DNA of 40,549 nucleotides, from the NCBI GenBank assembly GCA_902542505.1, contig CACBUI010000003.1, positions 1 to 40,549 of the forward strand. Direction: 5' to 3'. This document shows, piece after piece, positions 21,602 to 30,789 of this stretch (its first letter is position 1; each line of letters opens with the position of its first letter). The notes beneath the pieces are model-generated. The model worked only from the letters and a program-made list of their open reading frames with translations, did no database searches and had not been told where the DNA came from. Source of the DNA: an uncultured Alphaproteobacteria bacterium (GTDB taxonomy: Bacteria > Pseudomonadota > Alphaproteobacteria > HIMB59). Position numbers and translations under genes: made by a program.

Positions 21602-22784
21602 TAAAAGATTTTAAAATAGTTGGGTCAGCACTATCAACTCTTCTCCACGTTGGTATATTTGGATTTTCACTTGGTGAGTCTAGAAATATTTTTCCTGCTT
21701 CGATAATATTTTGTGCAAATAGCTCAACCATTTCCTCTTCTTTGTGAACATCGAAGTTTAATCCATTCATTTCTGCATCTGTTTTATAAATCTGAACCAT
21801 ATCTAGCGCTAATCGATAGTATGTTGCTTTAAGTGTTCTAAATTTTTCATTAGAAAATACATGACCTTGTGTAGCTAATTTTCTAAATAAAGCTTTAGAA
21901 ATATCTATGGTCATTTTAGATAAACCCTTTTGACGATTATTTTTAGAGACCTCTTGGTGTTTATGTTCATAGGTATCTGCTATATCAACTTGACAAATTT
22001 TATTATTAGCAAAATTCCTATACATTTCAGAGAGTATTCCTATTTCAAGGCCCCAATCATGTGGGATTCTTATGTCATTCAATAAATTATATTTAAATGA
22101 AAATTCACCAGCCAGAGGATATTTAAATATATCTAAGAAATTTAAATATTCATTAAATCCAACCATTTTCTGTAGAGATTTAACTAAAGGTGTAACTAAC
22201 AATCTTGTCACTCTTCCATTCATAGATTTTTGAGCAACTCTAGGGTAAAACCCTTTACAAAAATCAAATGAAAATTTTGGATTAGCAACGGGGTAAAATA
22301 GTTTTGCTACTAAATTTTTATCATATGTGACTATATCGCAATCGTGCATTGCAACAGATCCCGACTCTTTCAGAGAAATTACAAATCCCATACAGTACCA
22401 AATATTTCTTCCTTTCCCCTTTTCAGCAGGAGCAAGATCCATTTTAGATAAATGTTGATCTATTTTTTTTAATTTAGGTCCATCGTTCCAAAGAATATAT
22501 TTCTTTTGAGGAAGTACTGAAAAAAAATTTTTAGCTTTTATAAATTCTTGTTTGTTGGCTTGATCTAAACCAATAACAATATTTTTAATGTATTTAACTT
22601 TTTTTAAAGTATTCACAATATAGGTTAATGCAGGCTTTTCTAATTCTGAATATAAAGAAGGAAGAATTAAAGTCATGGGTGAGACTTTTGAAAATTCTAA
22701 AAGTTCTTTTTCTATTTCCTCTATGGGTTTCGAATTAAAATTATGAAGGGTAGCTATTACTCCATTTTGATGAAAGTCAGGCAT
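21573..22784 (-). CDS. gpgS: Glucosyl-3-phosphoglycerate synthase (GT81-like)
   Basis: DFHQNGVIATLHNF, APAEKGKGRNIWYCMGFVI, SGSVAMHDCDIVTYD, DWGLEIGILSEMYRN. Confidence 0.85.
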   Translation of the reverse strand: MPDFHQNGVIATLHNFNSKPIEEIEKELLEFSKVSPMTLILPSLYSELEKPALTYIVNTLKKVKYIKNIVIGLDQANKQEFIKAKNFFSVLPQKKYILWNDGPKLKKIDQHLSKMDLAPAEKGKGRNIWYCMGFVISLKESGSVAMHDCDIVTYDKNLVAKLFYPVANPKFSFDFCKGFYPRVAQKSMNGRVTRLLVTPLVKSLQKMVGFNEYLNFLDIFKYPLAGEFSFKYNLLNDIRIPHDWGLEIGILSEMYRNFANNKICQVDIADTYEHKHQEVSKNNRQKGLSKMTIDISKALFRKLATQGHVFSNEKFRTLKATYYRLALDMVQIYKTDAEMNGLNFDVHKEEEMVELFAQNIIEAGKIFLDSPSENPNIPTWRRVDSADPTILKSFNDAVMEDNS

Positions 22785-22786
22785 GG

Positions 22787-23620
22787 TTAAAAAATCTTAT
22801 TATCTAATGTTTTATTTAATTTATACAGGACTTGACTCCAACCGTCAGGTGCTAACTTTGATGATTTAAAAACATTTTTTTTATTAGAGCGCAATTTTGG
22901 ATATGCTCCAGAAGAATTTTTAATTAAGCAGGAGTATTTACAAGAATTTAACATGTCAATATCATTTCTACTATCACCCAAAGCAATAGTATTAATTGAG
23001 TATTTATCACGAAATTGAATATCATAAACATGAGATATTAGCTTTTTAGCTATTCTTTTGTTGCATATAGAAGAAATTTGCATGAACCTACTACCTTTTA
23101 TAAAAATTCCATCTTTTTCAAATTTAAGTTCTTTTTTAAATAATTTTAAGTTTGTTAGATTATCATCCCAAAGAATAATTTGACTTGCCTCCCGATCCAA
23201 CATCATATTTGTATTATTCAAATTCGTGTATCTTTTTAAAATAATTGGTGAGAGATCTTGGGCAATTAAAAAATTATATTTTTTTTGTTTCTTTTTTAAA
23301 AATTGATGCCAAACCTTTGAAGATAATTTGGCAATTCTTACTTTCCAATATTTTTCAAAAGAAGATGAGTTTTTGATTTTATTAAACCTTATTTTAGGAA
23401 AATATAACACTGCTCCATTTTCAGTACTAAATGGCATATTTGATAATTTCAATTCTTTAAGTAATTTTTTACATTCACTGAATGTTTTACTAGTGTTAAA
23501 AATAATTTCATTTTTGTTATTGATAATTGTAGAGATTAATTTCTTATTTTGTCCAAATGAATAATTATCATGATCTAAAAGCGTTCCATCGAGATCAGTA
23601 AAAATAAGATATCTTTTCAT
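22787..23620 (-). CDS. HAD phosphatase, mannosyl/glucosyl-3-phosphoglycerate phosphatase
   Basis: YLIFTDLDGTLLDHDNYSF, FNTSKTFSECKKLL, STENGAVLYFP, TIALGDSRNDIDMLNSC. Confidence 0.85.
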   Translation of the reverse strand: MKRYLIFTDLDGTLLDHDNYSFGQNKKLISTIINNKNEIIFNTSKTFSECKKLLKELKLSNMPFSTENGAVLYFPKIRFNKIKNSSSFEKYWKVRIAKLSSKVWHQFLKKKQKKYNFLIAQDLSPIILKRYTNLNNTNMMLDREASQIILWDDNLTNLKLFKKELKFEKDGIFIKGSRFMQISSICNKRIAKKLISHVYDIQFRDKYSINTIALGDSRNDIDMLNSCKYSCLIKNSSGAYPKLRSNKKNVFKSSKLAPDGWSQVLYKLNKTLDNKIF

Positions 23621-24468
23621 TTATATGTAATTTTTTTTGCTGTTTGTTTTTTATCTAAAGTTATTAATACATTGCAATCACTAGGTGAAATTAAAAACAT
23701 CCATTTAGATAATTTTTCATAAAATTGTATAAATCTATAGAGTTTCTTTTTTAAATGATTATTTCTATTAGAAGAGCGAAGACCTAATTCTTGTTTATAT
23801 TTCCAATCAATTACAAATTTCCAGTTTGGTATTTTAATGAAAATAAAATAACTAAATTTTTTAAAAACTTTTTGATATTCAATTAAAGCCTTATTATATG
23901 CATTTCTCCATAATAAATTAGAGTCCTCTATTTTTTCTAAATCATTTATATTTTTTTTTAAATAATTTGGGTCTATTGGTTTTGAACCGACACACCAACC
24001 CTCTAAAATAATTAAATCTGCTTTATTTACTTTTCTTTGATATTTTTTCTTATTATCTGCTACTTTATCAAAGACTGGAAGAAATAATGGAAATTTATTA
24101 CGTTTCAGATTGCTGATTGTTTGACTCAGTAATTTTAAATTGTGGGTACCGGGAACACCTCTAGTTTCAAATAAATTTGTTTTATATTTTTTTGCCAATA
24201 GTTTTCTTTGATGAGTAGATAAATAAAAGTCATCAATACTAAGAATAACAACATTCTTTGAATAATATTTTTTAAAATATTTTTTAATTTGTAACGACAG
24301 AGTAGATTTACCTGAACCTTGAGATCCAGAAATCATTAATGTTTTTTTATCTTTTACTCGACTAAATAAATCAATGTAAGATTTAGCTATTTCATAAGTT
24401 AAAGCAGAACCTGTTAATTTTTTATGAAATGTTACAATAAAGTCTAATTTATTTTTGATATCAGACAT
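23617..24468 (-). CDS. D-glycerate 3-kinase (class III / GLYK-like P-loop kinase)
   Basis: ISGSQGSGKSTL, LSIDDFYLS, RGVPGTHNL, IILEGWCVG. Confidence 0.82.
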   Translation of the reverse strand: MSDIKNKLDFIVTFHKKLTGSALTYEIAKSYIDLFSRVKDKKTLMISGSQGSGKSTLSLQIKKYFKKYYSKNVVILSIDDFYLSTHQRKLLAKKYKTNLFETRGVPGTHNLKLLSQTISNLKRNKFPLFLPVFDKVADNKKKYQRKVNKADLIILEGWCVGSKPIDPNYLKKNINDLEKIEDSNLLWRNAYNKALIEYQKVFKKFSYFIFIKIPNWKFVIDWKYKQELGLRSSNRNNHLKKKLYRFIQFYEKLSKWMFLISPSDCNVLITLDKKQTAKKITYK

Positions 24469-24478
24469 AGCAAATAGT

Positions 24479-24555
24479 TGGCGCGCTCTGCAGGATTCGA
24501 ACCTGCGACCCTCTGCTTAGAAGGCAGATGCTCTATCCAGCTGAGCTAAGAGCGC
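24479..24555 (-). tRNA. tRNA-Arg (anticodon TCT), CCA encoded
   Basis: Reverse complement GCGCTCT-TA-GCTC..GAGC-A-TCTGC CTTCTAA GCAGA-GGGTC-GCAGG TTCGAAT CCTGC-AGAGCGC-G-CCA; full cloverleaf. Confidence 0.96.
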
Positions 24556-24618
24556 AATTATTGGAATATTTACCACTTCAACTTTATATTTTCTACTTTA
24601 ATATGCACTAATTTTTAA

Positions 24619-25395
24619 ATGAACAATATTTTAATAAAAGTTGAAAACTTGGTAAAAACATTTGGTGGTTTAGTTGCACTTAATGATTGCTCCTTAGAAA
24701 TAAAGGATAAAGCTATAACAGGAATTATTGGACCCAATGGTTCTGGTAAAACCACGTTATTTAATGTAATTACTGGTAATCTGAAGCCGGATACAGGTAA
24801 AGTTTTCTATAATGGCGTTGAAATAACTAATGAAGAGTCGCACGACTTATTTCATTTAGGAGTTTTAAGAACATTTCAAATAGCTCACGAATTTTCAAAT
24901 ATGACAGTTATTGAAAATTTAATGGTAGTGCCAGGTAATCAAAAAGGTGAAAAGCTTCTATATTCATTGATGAATAGTCAAAAAATTAAAAAAGAGGATG
25001 AATTAATAAAAGATAAAGCCATGGAAGTTTTAAAATTTTTGAAAATTGAACACCTTAAAAATGAGAGAGCTGGAAATTTATCTGGAGGTCAAAAAAAACT
25101 TTTAGAATTGGCAAGAACAATGATGGTAGATGCTAAAATAGTTTTTTTAGATGAAGTTGGTGCAGGAGTTAATAAAACACTTCTTAGAGACATAAGTGAC
25201 TCAATTTTAAAACTTAATCAAGATAAAGGTTACACATTTTGTATGATTGAACATGATTTTAACTTTATAAGCGAGTTGTGTGACCCCGTAATAGTTTTAG
25301 CTGAGGGATCAGTTCTTTTTAAAGGTTCTGCTGAGGAAGTTAAGTCAAATGAACAGGTTATTGAGTCTTATTTAGGTAAGGGATTAAAAAAATAA
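24619..25395 (+). CDS. livG: Branched-chain amino acid-type ABC transporter ATPase
   Basis: GPNGSGKTTLFNVITG, LSGGQKKLLELAR, LDEVGAGVN. Confidence 0.9.
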   Translation: MNNILIKVENLVKTFGGLVALNDCSLEIKDKAITGIIGPNGSGKTTLFNVITGNLKPDTGKVFYNGVEITNEESHDLFHLGVLRTFQIAHEFSNMTVIENLMVVPGNQKGEKLLYSLMNSQKIKKEDELIKDKAMEVLKFLKIEHLKNERAGNLSGGQKKLLELARTMMVDAKIVFLDEVGAGVNKTLLRDISDSILKLNQDKGYTFCMIEHDFNFISELCDPVIVLAEGSVLFKGSAEEVKSNEQVIESYLGKGLKK

Positions 25396-26096
25396 TGTTT
25401 TTTTCTGCTTCAAATTTAACAGGTGGTTATGGAGGTGTAAATATTATCGAAGAATGCTCTTTTAGTGTTAACAGAGGTGAAATTGTGTCAATTCTTGGAC
25501 CTAATGGTGCTGGTAAATCAACAGCAATGAAAGCAATGCTTGGTATACTTGACTTAAAAAATGGAAATGTCGTACTTGATGGGCAAAATATCACAAAACT
25601 TAAAACACAAGATAGAATAAAGCTTGGTATTTCCTTTGTACCTCAAATTAAGAATATATTCACAGAATTAACAGTAAAAGAGAACTTAGAGATGGGAGCC
25701 TTTTTAAACGATACAAATTTATCAACAAGATTAGAGGAGATGTATGATTTATTTCCTATAATTAAAGAGAAAAAAGATCAATTTGCAGGCGAATTATCAG
25801 GTGGTCAACGACAGCAGGTTGCAATCGCCAGAGCTTTAATGACTGAGCCAAATGTTTTAATGCTAGACGAACCAACTGCAGGGGTTTCACCTGTAATAAT
25901 GACAGAATTATTTGAACACATACTAAATATAAAAAAGCAAAACATAGCTATACTAATGGTTGAGCAAAATGCCCGCCAAGCTTTAGAAATATCTGACCGA
26001 GGTTATATTTTAGTGACAGGGAAAAATGCTTACGAAGGTAAAGGTGATTATCTTCTAAATGACAAAGAGATAAGGAAGGCTTTTTTAGGTGGGTAA
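25395..26096 (+). CDS. livF: Branched-chain amino acid-type ABC transporter ATPase
   Basis: GPNGAGKSTAMKAM, LSGGQRQQVAIARAL, LDEPTAGVSP. Confidence 0.92.
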   Translation: MFFSASNLTGGYGGVNIIEECSFSVNRGEIVSILGPNGAGKSTAMKAMLGILDLKNGNVVLDGQNITKLKTQDRIKLGISFVPQIKNIFTELTVKENLEMGAFLNDTNLSTRLEEMYDLFPIIKEKKDQFAGELSGGQRQQVAIARALMTEPNVLMLDEPTAGVSPVIMTELFEHILNIKKQNIAILMVEQNARQALEISDRGYILVTGKNAYEGKGDYLLNDKEIRKAFLGG

Positions 26097-27107
26097 ATGG
26101 ATTTTTTAAACTCAATCATACTTCTTACAAACTTTATTGTTGTGCCAGGAATAACTTATGGATCTCAACTGGCTTTGGGCGCAATTGGAGTAACTCTTAT
26201 TTATGGTGTGTTAAGATTTGCTAACTTTGCATATGGAGACTTGATGGCTTTTGGAACGATGATTGTAATCCTTGTTACTTGGTTTTTACAGTCAAAAGGA
26301 ATTACGTTTGGCTTACTTCCAACTGCTTTACTAGCGTTACCAGTTGGTATTCTATTGACAATTGCAGTTAGCTTATTTTTTGACAAAACAGTATTTGAAT
26401 ATTACAGAAATAAAAAAAGTGACCCTGTAACTTTTATAGTTGTTAGTCTTGGTATTATGTTTGTTTTAAACGCAGTGGTTAGAATTATCATTGGACCAAA
26501 CGATATAAACTTTATGGATGGTCATAAGTTTATTATGAAAGCTAGAGAATTTAAACAAATGACAGGGTTAAATGAGGGACTAGCATTAAAATCAACTCAA
26601 GTTATAACGTTAATTACTACAATAATTACTTGCTCCATACTATTTTATTTTTTAAATAAAACAAAAACAGGCAAATCTATGAGAGCTTATTCAAATAATG
26701 AGGATTTAGCTTTGCTATCAGGTATTGATCCAAAAAAAATTGTTTTACTGACCTGGATAATTGTATCAATTTTAGCGACTGTCGCTGGAACTTTGTACGG
26801 ATTGGATAAAAGTTTTAAACCATTTACATATTTTAATAATCTTCTTCCCATTTTCGCAGCAACAATTGTTGGTGGTATTGGAAATCCTTTAGGTGCATTT
26901 TATGGGGGCTTTCTAATTGCTTTCTCTGAAATAGGCCTTACCTATGCTTATAAAAAATTTTTTAAGTACCTCATGCCTGAAGGTTTAGAGCCAAGCACAC
27001 TAATACAATTTATCTCTACTGATTATAAATTTGCGATCTCTTTTGCAATATTAATAGTGGTTCTTATTTTTAGGCCAAATGGTATCTTTAAAGGAAAAGT
27101 CATATGA
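26097..27107 (+). CDS. livH: Branched-chain amino acid-type ABC transporter permease
   Basis: YGSQLALGAIGVTLIYGVLRFANFAYGDLMAFG; IFAATIVGGIGNPLGAFYGGFLI. Confidence 0.92.
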   Translation: MDFLNSIILLTNFIVVPGITYGSQLALGAIGVTLIYGVLRFANFAYGDLMAFGTMIVILVTWFLQSKGITFGLLPTALLALPVGILLTIAVSLFFDKTVFEYYRNKKSDPVTFIVVSLGIMFVLNAVVRIIIGPNDINFMDGHKFIMKAREFKQMTGLNEGLALKSTQVITLITTIITCSILFYFLNKTKTGKSMRAYSNNEDLALLSGIDPKKIVLLTWIIVSILATVAGTLYGLDKSFKPFTYFNNLLPIFAATIVGGIGNPLGAFYGGFLIAFSEIGLTYAYKKFFKYLMPEGLEPSTLIQFISTDYKFAISFAILIVVLIFRPNGIFKGKVI

Positions 27108-28474
27108 TTAAAAATTCTGACTTTAAAATTTGTTTCTCAGTAATGACAGTTTTAACCATTTTAGTAGGTTTATTTCAATCATGGGGTATTGCTTTATCAA
27201 TGTTAAATCTCTGTCTTATCTCTGCTGTTATGGCGATGGGAGTAAATATTCAATGGGGTTTTGCAGGTTTAATTAATTTTGGTGTAATGGGATTTTTGGC
27301 CATTGGTGGTCTAGCTACTATTTTAGTTTCAGTTCCACCTGTTCCTGAAGCTTGGAGCGCTGGCGGGTTAGGAATTTTAATTTCTGGTATATTTTTAGTT
27401 GCAGTTGTTTTTAGTGTATTAATTATTAATAAAAAAATTCCAAATCATAAATATAAAAATTATTTTATATTCTTTATCATAATTTTATCTATACCCTTAC
27501 TTAAATTTATAGCTGGTCCATCAATTAGTAAGATTGAATCAATAAATGCCGCTACATCAGGTTTCTTAGGTGGAGCAAATTTACCAATTATATTTTCATG
27601 GTTTGTTGGTGCAATTTTGTGTGCACTCGTAGCATTTGTCGTAGGAAAAGTTTGTTTAGGATTAAGGTCTGACTATTTAGCAATATCAACTTTATTAGTC
27701 TCTGGGATAATAATAACAATTGTAAAACATGAGGAGTGGCTATCAAGGGGGGTAAAGAATGTTATTGGTTTAAAGAGACCAGTTCCATATGAAGTGGATT
27801 TACAAAACTCTGAGTGGTTTATTAAGCTTGTTGAGTTTTTTAACTCTTCCAAACTATTAAACATATTAGATCCTGATGAAAAGATTTCTCTACTTAATCA
27901 ATTAGTTATCACCTCATCTGGTGTTTTTGTAAAGCTTTGCTTTAGTCTTTTATTTTTAGTAGTCGTAATTACTATACTTTACTTTTCAGAAAAAGCTTTG
28001 AATTCTCCTTGGGGTAGAATGATGAGGGCAATAAGAGACAACGAAGAGGCAGCTAAAGCTATGGGCAAAAATGTTGTCAAGCAACATCTATTTATTTTTA
28101 TGTTAGGTTCAGCTATTATTGGATTTGCGGGTGCCATGCTTGTAACATATGACGGTCTATTTACACCATCCAGCTATCAACCATTAAGATATACCTTTCT
28201 CATATGGGTAATGGTCCTATTAGGAGGAACAGGTAATAATTATGGTGCAATACTAGGTGGATTTGTTGTTTGGTTTATTTGGATACAATCTGCTCCATTT
28301 GCATTATTAGTTATCAATATTTTCACAAACCATTTAGATGAAACAAACTATATAAAAGAACATCTATTGAATAGTGTCCCCTACTTTCGATATTTGATGA
28401 TGGGTCTTGGACTTTTATTAGTTATGAGGTATCGCCCTAAAGGCCTACTTCCAGAAAAAATTATTAAGAATTAA
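27104..28474 (+). CDS. livM: Branched-chain amino acid-type ABC transporter permease
   Basis: NIQWGFAGLINFGVMGFLAIGG; LGLRSDYLAISTL; GRMMRAIRDNEEAAKAMGKNV; LLGGTGNNYGAILGGFV. Confidence 0.92.
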   Translation: MIKNSDFKICFSVMTVLTILVGLFQSWGIALSMLNLCLISAVMAMGVNIQWGFAGLINFGVMGFLAIGGLATILVSVPPVPEAWSAGGLGILISGIFLVAVVFSVLIINKKIPNHKYKNYFIFFIIILSIPLLKFIAGPSISKIESINAATSGFLGGANLPIIFSWFVGAILCALVAFVVGKVCLGLRSDYLAISTLLVSGIIITIVKHEEWLSRGVKNVIGLKRPVPYEVDLQNSEWFIKLVEFFNSSKLLNILDPDEKISLLNQLVITSSGVFVKLCFSLLFLVVVITILYFSEKALNSPWGRMMRAIRDNEEAAKAMGKNVVKQHLFIFMLGSAIIGFAGAMLVTYDGLFTPSSYQPLRYTFLIWVMVLLGGTGNNYGAILGGFVVWFIWIQSAPFALLVINIFTNHLDETNYIKEHLLNSVPYFRYLMMGLGLLLVMRYRPKGLLPEKIIKN

Positions 28475-28480
28475 TTTCAC

Positions 28481-28509
28481 TTTAGCCCCATCAAAAAGAT
28501 GGGGCTAAA
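28481..28509. terminator. Bidirectional intrinsic terminator between livM (+) and livK (-)
   Basis: Perfect 12 bp stem TTTAGCCCCATC / GATGGGGCTAAA with AAAAA loop, A/T tracts on both sides. Confidence 0.9.
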
Positions 28510-28518
28510 AAATAATAA

Positions 28519-29694
28519 TTATCTTTGTGCTACGTCAGTAAATTGACCGCCTTCAATTCCCTTTTCTAGGAATGCTCCAAATGCTTCTCCTACTTCAGTA
28601 AAATTAACATCTGTGGCTCCGTCATAGTCAACTGCGAAACCTGAACAAGCAAGCTCAAGACCTTTACCTAATTCACCAGCATAAATCTTAGTACCAGGGC
28701 CATTAGCTACGCTCATAATGTTTGCAGCTACTGTTGCACTATCATCGGATCCACCTTTACACATTGCTAGCATGATTAATGCAGCAGCGTCATATGACTC
28801 TCCAACGTAAACTGATGGATCAACTCCGTTAGCTTCAGCGTATGCTTTAAACTTCATTGCACCAGCACCTAAAGAACCAGGCATTGAACCAAATGAACCA
28901 TCAAGATCTGAACCAAATGTGTCTGTTAATGAGTCACCAATCATACCATCAGATAAAACAAATGTATCAAAAGCACCAGTATCTAAGGAGCCTTGAATAA
29001 TTTGGTTTCCACCTTGATCTAGGTAACCAATAACAACTAAGGCATCGCCACCAGCAGATGAAAGAACACCTACTTCAGCACTATAGTCAGCTTTGTCACC
29101 TTCGTGAGCAGTTTTAGCTGTAACATCAATACCTCTTGCAATTGCTGCAGCTTCATATACGTCAGCTAAACCAACACCGTAGTCGGTATTAACGTAAGTA
29201 ATTGCAACACTTGAAATACCTCTGTCACTTGTAATGTCTGCTAATACCTCACCACCTCTAGCATCAGAAGGAGCCGTTCTAAAAAACAAACCGTTATCCT
29301 CTGCAGTAGTTAAAGCAGGTGAAGTTGCAGATGGTGAAATCATTGGAACACCATTTGGTACAGCTACATTTGAAAGGACTGCACCTGTAACACCAGAACA
29401 GTCTGCTCCCATAATTGCTGTAACACCCTGTGAAATTAAAAATTCAGCTGCAGATGCTGCTGCTGCTGAGTCAATACATGTTGAGTCAGCTCTAATAGAG
29501 CTAACAGTTGAACCACCTAATAATGCGCCTGAGTCTGAAGCCTCATTAAAAGCTAACTCAGCGCCTGCAGCCATACCCGGCGTTAATGATTCAATAGGTC
29601 CTGTAAAACCTAAAATAATGCCAACTTTAACCTCTTTAGCGTATGACGTGCTAAACATAAATAAAGCAAGCAGAGTAGTAATGAACTTAATCAT
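28519..29694 (-). CDS. livK: Branched-chain amino acid-type periplasmic substrate-binding protein
   Basis: Signal peptide MIKFITTLLALFMFSTSYA, VGIILGFTGPIESLTPGMAAGAELAFNEAS, GADCSGVTGAVLSNVAVPNGVPMISPSATSPALT. Confidence 0.92.
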   Translation of the reverse strand: MIKFITTLLALFMFSTSYAKEVKVGIILGFTGPIESLTPGMAAGAELAFNEASDSGALLGGSTVSSIRADSTCIDSAAAASAAEFLISQGVTAIMGADCSGVTGAVLSNVAVPNGVPMISPSATSPALTTAEDNGLFFRTAPSDARGGEVLADITSDRGISSVAITYVNTDYGVGLADVYEAAAIARGIDVTAKTAHEGDKADYSAEVGVLSSAGGDALVVIGYLDQGGNQIIQGSLDTGAFDTFVLSDGMIGDSLTDTFGSDLDGSFGSMPGSLGAGAMKFKAYAEANGVDPSVYVGESYDAAALIMLAMCKGGSDDSATVAANIMSVANGPGTKIYAGELGKGLELACSGFAVDYDGATDVNFTEVGEAFGAFLEKGIEGGQFTDVAQR

Positions 29695-29767
29695 TTCTTT
29701 CCCCCTTATTAATTAATAATTATGCAGTGATAATAGTATTATATTTAAAAAAATGAATATTTAATTA

Positions 29768-30076
29768 CTAATGTGTCCAGGAAGTTTTTCTATTATTTGA
29801 GAAATTACTTGCATAACTCTTTGGTTTTACTGGTTTATAGGTTTGATCAACAACCCTGTATTGATATGAGTTCTTTTGACACCATAAGATAGCATCATCT
29901 AAGCTATCAAAATTTAATTTTAATTGTTTAGTTGTGTTTTTTGAGCTATTCCAGCCCATTAATACATCCTTTTGAAGACTAGGGTCAAACTCAAACTCAA
30001 TAATCCACATCTTCGTTTTCTTTAAGCCTGATTGCATATTAGTTTTTGAAGGACGCTTAATTGTTACTTTTTTCAT
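29768..30076 (-). CDS. ETC complex I subunit (NDUFS4-like) conserved-region protein
   Basis: WIIEFEFDPSLQKDVLMGWNSSKNTTKQLKLNFDSLDDAILWCQKNSYQYRVVDQTYKPVKPKSYASNF. Confidence 0.88.
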   Translation of the reverse strand: MKKVTIKRPSKTNMQSGLKKTKMWIIEFEFDPSLQKDVLMGWNSSKNTTKQLKLNFDSLDDAILWCQKNSYQYRVVDQTYKPVKPKSYASNFSNNRKTSWTH

Positions 30077-30084
30077 TTTTTTTT

Positions 30085-30161
<77 letters not shown>

Positions 30162-30213
30162 AGTATTGAATATATATACTTTTGTCTTATAAATAGTCAA
30201 ACAGATAAATCTC

Positions 30214-30789
30214 ATGCAAAAAGTAACTAAAATAAAAAAATTACTTCTATCAAACGGTTTCTTTAAGTTTTGGAAATATCAATTTTTAGTTCACAGTTAT
30301 AATAAGAAAATAAAACCTTATAAGATTTTTAGAGAAATATTAAATGTTGGAGATGTAGTTTTTGCACTTTGTTTTAGTCCTGAGGAGAAAAAGTTTTATT
30401 TGATTAAGCAATTCAGACCATTTTACTTTGTCAGAAATAAAACATTAAAATATGAAATTGTAGGAGGATTAGTAGATAAAGGTGAGTCGCTCATTAATGC
30501 TTTAAAAAGAGAAATCAAAGAAGAAATAGGAGTTAATACAAAAAAAGTTGTGAAATTAACTACATACTGCCCAGTACCAGGCTACTCAGATGAAATAGTT
30601 CATGTCTATTATGCAGAGGTTGAAAAAATTAAGCTAAAAATTCTTTATAATAAAAATGAGAATGAGGAAATTAAAATTTTTAAATTAAGTCTTACTGAAT
30701 TAAAAAAAATAAATGAAAGTAAATCCTTACAAAACGTTCTAACAAAAATTTCTATATATGAGTATTTTAAAAAATTTAAAAAGAGTTAA
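30214..30789 (+). CDS. NUDIX hydrolase (ADP-ribose pyrophosphatase-like)
   Basis: GGLVDKGESLINALKREIKEEIGV Nudix box. Confidence 0.9.
   Translation: MQKVTKIKKLLLSNGFFKFWKYQFLVHSYNKKIKPYKIFREILNVGDVVFALCFSPEEKKFYLIKQFRPFYFVRNKTLKYEIVGGLVDKGESLINALKREIKEEIGVNTKKVVKLTTYCPVPGYSDEIVHVYYAEVEKIKLKILYNKNENEEIKIFKLSLTELKKINESKSLQNVLTKISIYEYFKKFKKS

Noticed and set aside
24479-24555. tRNA-Arg as integration site for a glucosylglycerate island
   Set aside because: No duplicated tRNA 3' fragment noticed near the far end of the operon (about 19.8 kb) and no integrase.
29234-29716. 160 aa + strand ORF antisense to livK
   Set aside because: Alanine/serine/proline-rich mirror of a strongly codon-biased gene; livK has signal peptide and family motifs, so the antisense frame is an artefact.
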